Shown piece after piece: positions 7,636 to 14,379 of a DNA stretch of 64,000 bases. Numbering within the stretch: position 1 is the stretch's first letter; each line of letters begins with the position of its first letter. The stretch is from Microbacterium sp. 2FI (lineage in GTDB: Bacteria; Actinomycetota; Actinomycetes; Actinomycetales; Microbacteriaceae), in NCBI RefSeq assembly GCF_005502885.1, contig NZ_SCMR01000001.1, positions 186,001 through 250,000 of the forward strand. Direction: 5' to 3'. Position numbers and translations under genes: made by a program. The notes under the pieces are model-generated. The model had not been told where the DNA came from. It made no database searches and worked only from the letters and a program-made list of their open reading frames with translations.

Positions 7636-7686
7636 CGGGTCTTCTTTCGTCGAGTCGGCAGAGGTGGATCGTTCTTGGTGCGGTCG

Positions 7687-8724
7687 TCAGACGGTGATGA
7701 CGACCTTCCCTCGCGTGTGGCCGGCCGCGACGTAGCGGAGCGCGTCGGCGGCTTCGTGGAGCGGGTAGGTGCGATCGATGAGGGGCACGATCTGCCCGGT
7801 CGTGAGCAGGTCGGCCAGGGTGAGCAGATCCTGGCGCTTCCCGATCGACGTGAAGGGCCGGAGGCGCTGCCGTGTGAACCCCGACAGCATGCGCGCCTTG
7901 GCGATCCGCCCGAGCGGGCCGATCCAGCGTCCGCCGCGGCCGCTGTTGGGGATGAGGGTCCCGGAGGGCGTCAGCGCCCGGCGCACATCCGCCAGGGGCT
8001 GGGCTTCCACGTTGTCGAGGATGACGTCAAAGCGCCCCTCGTCACGGGTGAAGTCGGTCGTCGTGTAGTCGATGACGTGGTCGGCGCCGAGAGATCGGAC
8101 CACGTCGACGTTGCGGGTGCTGCAGACGCCCGTCACCTCGGCACCGAACGCCTTGGCGATCTGCACGGCGAATGAGCCCACGCCGCCCGACGCGCCCGTG
8201 ATCAGCACCGTCTGTCCCGGTCGAACGTTCGCGATGTCGCGCAGTGCCTGCAACGCGGTGATGGCCGACGTGGGCACGGCTGCCGCGTCCTCGACCGGGA
8301 GCTCGGCAGGCACGTGCGCGAGGTTCTTCGCCGGGACGCAGGCGTACTCCGCGAGCGCTCCCGCGGTGCTCCACCCGAACACCTCGTCGCCGGGGCGGAA
8401 GGTGGTGACGTCCGTCCCGACTGCGGTCACCACGCCGGCCAGGTCCATGCCGGGGATGCTGTGGCGTGGACGACGGAGCCCGAATGCCAGGCGCACCAGA
8501 TACGGCTCACCGGTCATGACGAAGCAGTCGCCGGGGTGCACCGAGGCCGCGCCCACCCGGACCAGCACATCGCCTCGTCCGACCAGCGGTAGTCCGACCT
8601 CGGAGACCTCGAGCACCGAGGGCGGGCCGTAGCGGTGCTGAACGACAGCGCGCATCGTCTGCCCGGCCGGACTCGCGCCCGACCCCGGGCGTGCTCCGGC
8701 ATGCGAGCGCTGTTCGATTTCCAC
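7687..8724 (-). CDS. NAD(P)-dependent alcohol dehydrogenase / quinone oxidoreductase family (MDR)
   Basis: The 345-residue medium-chain dehydrogenase has a GroES-like N-terminal half (MRAVVQHRYGPPSVLEVSEV, GMDLAGVVTAVG, DEVFG) and a Rossmann half with ITGASGGVGSFAVQIAKAFG and VIDYTTTDFTRDEG. It lacks the zinc-ligand set of true alcohol dehydrogenases, so quinone reductase-like activity with NADPH is more likely. The start is GTG 8724, supported by AGGAGG five bases upstream; this gives 23 residues before the usual MRAVVQ start. It is divergent from a TetR gene across three operator repeats. Confidence 0.85.
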   Translation of the reverse strand: MEIEQRSHAGARPGSGASPAGQTMRAVVQHRYGPPSVLEVSEVGLPLVGRGDVLVRVGAASVHPGDCFVMTGEPYLVRLAFGLRRPRHSIPGMDLAGVVTAVGTDVTTFRPGDEVFGWSTAGALAEYACVPAKNLAHVPAELPVEDAAAVPTSAITALQALRDIANVRPGQTVLITGASGGVGSFAVQIAKAFGAEVTGVCSTRNVDVVRSLGADHVIDYTTTDFTRDEGRFDVILDNVEAQPLADVRRALTPSGTLIPNSGRGGRWIGPLGRIAKARMLSGFTRQRLRPFTSIGKRQDLLTLADLLTTGQIVPLIDRTYPLHEAADALRYVAAGHTRGKVVITV

Positions 8725-8764
8725 AGATGCCTCCTAACGGTCGAGCTGCGACTCTTCGCAGGCT

Positions 8765-8810
8765 CGTACACTGTACGTCGTACACCGTACTATGGGGCGT
8801 ACACTGTACG
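8765..8810. promoter_or_regulatory. Three-repeat operator between the MDR gene and its TetR gene
   Basis: CGTACACTGTACG occurs identically at 8765-8777 and 8798-8810, with a related CGTACACCGTAC at 8779-8790. The repeats fill the divergent promoter region, 34 bases before the TetR start. This is the expected place for TetR binding, with autoregulation and control of the oxidoreductase and DUF6326 genes. Confidence 0.7.
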
Positions 8811-8843
8811 GTTGTCAAGTCATCCCGAGCGAAGGAGATACCC

Positions 8844-9518
8844 GTGTCCGGCAGGGAGCAACGTCACGGCGCGCCGGGGGCCGGGCTGAGCAAGCAGCGA
8901 GTGGTGGCTGAGGCGATCCGGCTCGCCGACGGCGAGGGAGTCGACGCTCTGACCATGCGCCGGCTTGCCGACGCTCTCGGCGCGGGCGCGATGTCGCTCT
9001 ATCACTACGTGGCGAGCAAGGACGAGCTGCTGGACGCCATGATCGACATCGTGTTCGACGAGATCGAGCTCCCGCCCGATGGCACTGAATGGCAGTCGGC
9101 GATGCGGCGACGGGCGGCGTCCGCCCGACAGGTTCTCGCACGCCACCCGTGGGCGATCGGCCTGATGGAGTCGCGGACGTCTCCGGGGCCCGCGAATCTC
9201 CGATACCACGAAGCGGTCACCGCGTGCCTCCGGAGAGCCGGCTTCTCGGTCGTGATGGCGACGCACGCCAACTGGCTTCTCGACAGCTATGTCTACGGGT
9301 TCGCGCTGCAGGAAGCCAGCCTGCCGTTCGACACCGCAGATGAGTTCGCCGACATGGCGGAGGACGTCTACCTGCCCCAGCTTCCTCCGGACGAGTTCCC
9401 CTACCTCAACGAGTCCGCCGCAGCGCTCGTCGCTGCCGGATTCGATCCGGCGGAGCAGTTCATCTTCGGCCTCGACCTCGTCCTCGACGCTCTCGAGCCG
9501 CTGCGAACCTCCGCATAG
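8844..9518 (+). CDS. TetR/AcrR family transcriptional regulator
   Basis: The 224-residue protein has an N-terminal helix-turn-helix: KQRVVAEAIRLADGEGVDAL, TMRRLADALGAGAMSLYHYV, SKDELLDAMID. The C-terminal ligand domain resembles the TetR C-terminal class with helices rich in alanine. GTG 8844 is chosen because GAAGGAG lies seven bases upstream. It is divergent from the oxidoreductase gene. The ligand is unknown; the neighbouring redox enzyme suggests a reactive or xenobiotic compound. Confidence 0.88.
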   Translation: MSGREQRHGAPGAGLSKQRVVAEAIRLADGEGVDALTMRRLADALGAGAMSLYHYVASKDELLDAMIDIVFDEIELPPDGTEWQSAMRRRAASARQVLARHPWAIGLMESRTSPGPANLRYHEAVTACLRRAGFSVVMATHANWLLDSYVYGFALQEASLPFDTADEFADMAEDVYLPQLPPDEFPYLNESAAALVAAGFDPAEQFIFGLDLVLDALEPLRTSA

Positions 9519-9531
9519 CGACGCGCAGACG

Positions 9532-10356
9532 TCAGCGACGCCGCCACGAGCGTGTCGCATGCCATCCGAGAACGACGGCTGCGCGTGAGGTGTCGAATCC
9601 GCTCGCGTGGCCGGGGAAGTCCCTGTGGCGAGCAGCGGCCCCGAGGTGGCGGTCCAGCAAGTCGTCGGTCGGAGTTTCCGAGAGCGTGTCGTCGCTTGCG
9701 ATCACCACCGCCTCGTAGCCCCGGTGCTCGGGTCGAGGCTGCAGTGCCAGGACGCATGCTCGAGCAGCGTCCTCGATGTGGATCCAGCCCCACAGGCTCG
9801 CGGCACCGTCTGCGTCGCTGCGGGTGTGTGCGATGTGTTCGGCCTCGCTGGAGGTGAGGATCCAATGGGGCCTCAGCGCCGTGACGGTCATTCCTCGTCG
9901 GGCGTACATCGCGCCCATGCGCTCCGTGAAGTCTTTCGTCAGCGCGTAGGGGTCGACGAAGTCGAGCGGCGTCGACTCGTCCACCGGGAGGGTCGAGAAG
10001 AGGAGCGGCTCAGGCGAGAATGACGTCCCGTGGATCGCACCGCTCGAAACCAGCACCGCGGTGCGGATGCCGGCCTTCCACGCCTCCTCGAGTGCGTTGA
10101 AGCACGCCATCGTGTTGTTGCGAACGAGCTCACTCGGCTCGGTGTGCTCCGGGGTCGGGATCGCAGCGCAGTGGATGATCGCGGTCGCACCGCGCATCGA
10201 GCGCGCAACCTCGTCGGCATCCGTGAGATCCACGGGGGACGATCCCTGCAGGTCAGCCTCCAGGACCCGGGCGCCGGCCGCGCGCAACTGGCGGCAGACC
10301 TCGCGCCCGAGCTTGCCCCGCGCACCACTCACCCAGACCACCGGGGGTTCGGTCAC
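9532..10356 (-). CDS. NAD-dependent epimerase/dehydratase family protein (extended SDR)
   Basis: The protein is 274 residues from GTG 10356, which overlaps the upstream rhodanese stop as GTGA. It shows a Rossmann start VVWVSGARGKLGREVCRQL, ATAIIHCAA, the catalytic SSG and YALTK (Tyr-x-x-x-Lys), and ALRPHWIL. Its closest style is NAD(P)-dependent oxidoreductases acting on nucleotide or free sugars, but the substrate is not evident. It is translationally coupled to the sulfurtransferase gene. Confidence 0.83.
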   Translation of the reverse strand: MTEPPVVWVSGARGKLGREVCRQLRAAGARVLEADLQGSSPVDLTDADEVARSMRGATAIIHCAAIPTPEHTEPSELVRNNTMACFNALEEAWKAGIRTAVLVSSGAIHGTSFSPEPLLFSTLPVDESTPLDFVDPYALTKDFTERMGAMYARRGMTVTALRPHWILTSSEAEHIAHTRSDADGAASLWGWIHIEDAARACVLALQPRPEHRGYEAVVIASDDTLSETPTDDLLDRHLGAAARHRDFPGHASGFDTSRAAVVLGWHATRSWRRR

Positions 10357-11201
10357 GGCATCGGTCCCGTCGCGACAGGGCGGCCGGGCGTGTTCGACCA
10401 CTGGCTCCACGAGCCGGGGAACACGGCGACATCGACGCCCACGACCGCGCCCGCGAGCGCGAGATGCGCAGCCGTCAGCCCCGAGCCGCAGTAGGCGGCG
10501 ACGGGGGCACCAGCGGTCACTCCGGCACGGGCGAGGGCTTCACGGATCGCCCCGGCATGTGCGAAGCCCTCGCCGTCAAGATAGGCCCCCGCGGGCAGGT
10601 TGACGGCTCCGGGGATGTGCCCCGCGATCGGGTCGTACGGCTCGGTCTCGCCTCGGTACCGTTCGGGCGCGCGCACGTCGAGCAGAACGCCGCGGGCCGG
10701 CCAGGACTCCGCATCGTCGATCGTCGCGATTCCTCCGCTCAGCTCTTCGAGTTCGATGGAGCCGCGCGCGGGCACGACATCGCCCGCCTCGAGCGGAAGT
10801 CCGGCCGCCGTCCATGCCGACAGACCGCCGTCCAGCACGCGCACGCCGTCGACCCCGGAATGCGTGAGCAGCCACCATGCCCGCGCCGCAGACACCGAAC
10901 GATAGTCGTCGTAGACGACGACGGAGTCGCCGGCACGGAGACCCCAGCGGCGCGCGGCATCCTGGAGCACCTCTCGCGATGGAACCGGATGACGCCCCTG
11001 CGACGGTTCGCCGTGCGTGGCGAGTTCCGTTTCCATGTCGACATACACCGCGCCGGGAAGGTGCCCGTCACGATGGTCGACTCGGCCATCGGGCTGCTCG
11101 AGTCGATACCGCACATCGAGCAGACGGATGCCGTCACCGGCCTCGAGGCGGGCGCGGAGCTCGTCCACGGAGATGAGGGGGGAGGCCGCAGAGGTCGCCA
11201 T
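10353..11201 (-). CDS. Thiosulfate/3-mercaptopyruvate sulfurtransferase (two rhodanese domains)
   Basis: The 282-residue protein has an inactive N-terminal rhodanese domain (LISVDELRARLEAGDGIRLLDVRY to about residue 145, VVVYDDY in place of the cysteine loop). A catalytic C-terminal domain follows, with the active-site loop AAYCGSGLTA. It moves a sulfane sulfur to acceptors such as cyanide or thiols. CGSGLTA is closer to the thiosulfate type loop (CGSGVTA) than to the usual mercaptopyruvate form. It is first in a two-gene unit with the epimerase-like gene. Confidence 0.88.
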   Translation of the reverse strand: MATSAASPLISVDELRARLEAGDGIRLLDVRYRLEQPDGRVDHRDGHLPGAVYVDMETELATHGEPSQGRHPVPSREVLQDAARRWGLRAGDSVVVYDDYRSVSAARAWWLLTHSGVDGVRVLDGGLSAWTAAGLPLEAGDVVPARGSIELEELSGGIATIDDAESWPARGVLLDVRAPERYRGETEPYDPIAGHIPGAVNLPAGAYLDGEGFAHAGAIREALARAGVTAGAPVAAYCGSGLTAAHLALAGAVVGVDVAVFPGSWSQWSNTPGRPVATGPMP

Positions 11202-11232
11202 ACCGCCATCATCACACGCCGGAACCGGCGGG

Positions 11233-11862
11233 TCAGGCTGACTCGAGACCGAACGCCTCTCGCAGCGCGCGGGCGACCAGCGCAGGTATGTCCAGCTCGC
11301 CCGGGTGCAGCGCGTCGTAGACCTGCAGGCCCTCCCACGTCGCGAGGAAGACGGCGGCGCCCTGCTCCGGAGTGAGGCCGTCGTCTCCGACCGCGCCGGC
11401 TTCGCGCTGACGACGGATCATCGACGCGATGAGGTCGCGTGCGATGCGATGGCGCTCCTGCAGGTGGGGCCGAGCGGGGTGATCCGCGGCACCCGCCTCC
11501 GCTGACATCACCGAGAGCAGCTGAACGAGACCCGGAACCGCTCGGTTGCGCTCGGCGGTCGCCGTGAAGCCGTCTACGAGCATCTCGGCGGTCACTTCGG
11601 CCGGCGCCTCCGCCGGCACCGACGCCGTCAGGTTCTGGGCATCCTGCCACTCGAGAACCGCGAGCAGCAGCATCGTCTTGTTCCCGAAGTGGTGGAGCAG
11701 GGTCGAGTGGTCGATGCCCGCCGCCCGCGCGATGCCACGCACCGAGGCGCCGTGGAACCCCTGCTGGGCGAACGCCTCGGCGGCTCGCTCGACGATCGCG
11801 CTCTTCGTCGCGCGACCGTTGACGTAGCCCTCGACACGTTGCAGCCACTCGCCGTCTGACAC
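11233..11862 (-). CDS. TetR family regulator of the adjacent GH3 genes
   Basis: The 209-residue protein has an N-terminal helix-turn-helix with KSAIVERAAEAFAQQGFHGA, SVRGIARAAGIDHSTLLHHF and NKTMLLLAVLEW. GTG 11862 is preferred, with AAGGGG upstream; the open frame runs further but would start inside the palindromic operator. It is divergent from the GH3 glycosidase gene, and a perfect palindrome lies between them. It most likely represses both directions in response to a sugar or a plant-derived ligand, an inference. Confidence 0.86.
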   Translation of the reverse strand: MSDGEWLQRVEGYVNGRATKSAIVERAAEAFAQQGFHGASVRGIARAAGIDHSTLLHHFGNKTMLLLAVLEWQDAQNLTASVPAEAPAEVTAEMLVDGFTATAERNRAVPGLVQLLSVMSAEAGAADHPARPHLQERHRIARDLIASMIRRQREAGAVGDDGLTPEQGAAVFLATWEGLQVYDALHPGELDIPALVARALREAFGLESA

Positions 11863-11884
11863 TCGTCTCGCCCCTTCGCTCCAC

Positions 11885-11908
11885 GAATTCCACCACATGG
11901 TGGAATTC
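11885..11908. promoter_or_regulatory. Perfect palindromic operator
   Basis: GAATTCCACC at 11885-11894 and GGTGGAATTC at 11899-11908 are exact inverted repeats around ACAT. It lies 23 bases from the TetR start and 40 bases from the GH3 start, and is the clear candidate site for the TetR protein. Confidence 0.75.
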
Positions 11909-11947
11909 AGTTACGATAGCACCTGCGTTGTCCGAGGAGGCACTCCC

Positions 11948-14374
11948 ATGAACGAAAGCGTTCGGCACCTGCGTGAGCAGATGACTCTCACCGAGAAGGC
12001 GTCGCTGACCTCCGGGGCGAACTTCTGGAACACGAAGCCCGTCCCGCGCCTCGGCATCCCGTCGATCATGCTGACCGACGGCCCCCATGGCCTGCGCAAG
12101 CAGGGGGGAGCGGCCGACCACCTGGGTCTGAACTCCAGCATCCCCGCCACGTGCTTCCCGACGGCTGCGACCCTCGCCAACAGCTGGGATGCTGAGCTGC
12201 TGCACCGCGTCGGCGAGGCGCTCGGCGACGAGGCCGCAGCCGAGAGCGTGAGCGTACTGCTCGGGCCGGGGCTCAACATCAAGCGAAACCCGCTCGCGGG
12301 CCGCAACTTCGAGTACTTCTCCGAAGACCCCCTCGTCTCCGGTGCGCTGGCCGCCGCGTTCATCCGCGGTGTGCAGTCCCGAGGGGTCGCGGCATCCGCC
12401 AAGCACTTCGCCGTCAACAGCCAAGAGACCCACCGCATGAGCATCGACGAGATCGTCGATGAGCGTGCGCTTCACGAGATCTACCTCGAAGGCTTCCGCC
12501 TCGCGATCACCGGCGGCGACGCGTGGACCGTGATGAGCTCGTACAACAAGGTCAACGGCACCTACGCGAACGAGAACCGCGAACTGCTCGACGGCATCCT
12601 CCGCCGACGCTGGGGCTTCGACGGCCTCGTGGTCACCGACTGGGGCGGCAACAACGACCGCGTCGGCGGCCTCGTCGCAGGCAACGCGCTCGAGATGCCG
12701 TCGACCGGCGGAGTCACCGACCGCGAGGTCGTGCGCGCCGTCGAAGGCGGGACGCTCGATGCGGCCGTCCTCGATGCCCGCGTCGACGAGGTGCTCGCGC
12801 TGATCGAGAAGACCAGTCCGCGAGGCGCCGCGCCGGCCGACCTCGACGCCCACCACGAGCTCGCGGTCGAGGCCGCACGCCAGTCCATCGTGCTGCTCGC
12901 GAACCGCGCCGGCACCCTTCCGCTCGGACCCGGGGCCGGCCGCATCGCCGTCATCGGCGACTTCGCCGAGACCCCGCGATTCCAGGGGGCGGGCAGCTCG
13001 CTGGTCAACCCCACCCGGGTCGACTCGGCGCTGGACGCGCTGCAGGCCGCGGGTCTCGACATCGTCGGCTACGAGCCCGGCTTCGCGCGGAGGGATGCAG
13101 CATCCACTCGCCTGCGCCGACGTGCGCTCGCCCTCGCAGCCCGAGCCGAGGCCGTGCTGCTGTTCCTCGGCCTCGACGAGTCGGCTGAGGCCGAGGGCGT
13201 GGACCGTGCGCACATGCGCCTCGCCCAGAATCAGCTGACCCTCGCGGAAGACCTGATCGCTCTCGGCAAGCCGGTGATCGTCGTTCTCGCAGGCGGGTCG
13301 CCGGTCGAGCTCCCCTTCGCTGAGCGCGTCGACGCCATCGTGCACGGCTACCTCGCCGGGCAGGGCGGCGGCCGCGCGATCGTCGAGGTGCTCACCGGCG
13401 TGGTCAACCCGAGCGGCAGGCTCGCCGAGACTTATCCGCTGCGCTACGCCGATGTGCCGTCGTCGAAGGCGTTCACGAAGACCGAGGCGACCAGCGAGCA
13501 CCGCGAGAGCATCTACGTCGGCTACCGCTACTACGACAAGGTGGGCGCCCCCGTCCGGTACCCGTTCGGGCATGGCCTGAGTTACACCGCATTCTCGTAC
13601 GCCGACCTCGTCGCCGACGCCACGACCGCCCGCGTCACCGTCACGAACACCGGTGATCGCGCGGGCGCCGAGATCGTGCAGTTCTACGTCGAGGCTCCGG
13701 ATGCCGCTGCCGGAGTGTTCCGCGCGCCGCGCGAGCTGCGCGGATTCGTCAAGGTTCGCCTCGAGCCGGGCGCGAGCGCGACCGTCGACGTCGCCCTCGC
13801 CGAGCACGCGTTCGACGTGTTCGACGTCGCCGCGGGCGACTGGCGTACGGTCGCGGGCTCGTACGCGGTGCTCGCCGGAGCGTCTTCGCGCGACATTCGG
13901 TTGAGCGCGTCGGTGGAGATCGCCGGAGACACGGGGTCCGAAGCCGACACCGCGCAGCTGCCGCACTACGTCTCGGGGCACGTCGAGCAGGTCACCTCCA
14001 CCGAATTCGAGGCCCTCCTCGGCTCACCCCTGCCGACGCCCGACTGGTCGACAGGGCGCGCGCTCACTCGCGACGACATCGTCGCGCAGACGAAGGGCCG
14101 CGGCGGCTTCGGAGGACTGCTCTACTTCCTGATCGACACGAGCAGCGACGTGCTGATGCGGCTCCGGCGCCCCCTGGCGGCGAACAACACCCGCTTCGTG
14201 CTCGACCTGCCGTTCCGCTCGATCCCGCGGCTGTCGGGCGGAAAGTTCGACGACGACATGCTCGTCGGCCTGCTGCTCATGGTCAACCGTCGCTTCTTCC
14301 GCGGCGCGCGCCACCTGATCGGTGCAGCCCTGCGGCTGCGCGCACGAAACTCCCGAAACCCGAAAGCGAACTGA
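11948..14374 (+). CDS. GH3 family beta-glycosidase, standard domain order, with C-terminal extension
   Basis: The protein has 808 residues. The TIM barrel covers residues 1-270 (MLTDGPHGLRKQ, GPGLNIKRNPLAGRNFEYFS, KHFAVNSQE at 152-160, GLVVTDWGGNND with nucleophile D231). The alpha/beta sandwich covers about 285-535 and a fibronectin-III-like domain about 560-655 (TVTNTGDRAGAEIVQFYVEA). Residues about 660-808 are an unassigned tail with basic amphipathic helices. No signal peptide is seen, so it is probably cytoplasmic. ATG 11948 follows GAGGAGG. The second GH3 gene starts five bases after its stop, so they form an operon under TetR control. It hydrolyses beta-glucosides or beta-xylosides; the exact sugar is not predictable. 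Confidence 0.9.
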   Translation: MNESVRHLREQMTLTEKASLTSGANFWNTKPVPRLGIPSIMLTDGPHGLRKQGGAADHLGLNSSIPATCFPTAATLANSWDAELLHRVGEALGDEAAAESVSVLLGPGLNIKRNPLAGRNFEYFSEDPLVSGALAAAFIRGVQSRGVAASAKHFAVNSQETHRMSIDEIVDERALHEIYLEGFRLAITGGDAWTVMSSYNKVNGTYANENRELLDGILRRRWGFDGLVVTDWGGNNDRVGGLVAGNALEMPSTGGVTDREVVRAVEGGTLDAAVLDARVDEVLALIEKTSPRGAAPADLDAHHELAVEAARQSIVLLANRAGTLPLGPGAGRIAVIGDFAETPRFQGAGSSLVNPTRVDSALDALQAAGLDIVGYEPGFARRDAASTRLRRRALALAARAEAVLLFLGLDESAEAEGVDRAHMRLAQNQLTLAEDLIALGKPVIVVLAGGSPVELPFAERVDAIVHGYLAGQGGGRAIVEVLTGVVNPSGRLAETYPLRYADVPSSKAFTKTEATSEHRESIYVGYRYYDKVGAPVRYPFGHGLSYTAFSYADLVADATTARVTVTNTGDRAGAEIVQFYVEAPDAAAGVFRAPRELRGFVKVRLEPGASATVDVALAEHAFDVFDVAAGDWRTVAGSYAVLAGASSRDIRLSASVEIAGDTGSEADTAQLPHYVSGHVEQVTSTEFEALLGSPLPTPDWSTGRALTRDDIVAQTKGRGGFGGLLYFLIDTSSDVLMRLRRPLAANNTRFVLDLPFRSIPRLSGGKFDDDMLVGLLLMVNRRFFRGARHLIGAALRLRARNSRNPKAN

Positions 14375-14379
14375 GAGAC

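Noticed and set aside
10739..13981. Long open frame of 1080 codons on the minus strand
   Set aside because: It lies antisense to rhodanese, TetR and GH3 genes with clear families; the translation is low-complexity Arg/Gly/Val, as expected for shadow frames in high-GC DNA.
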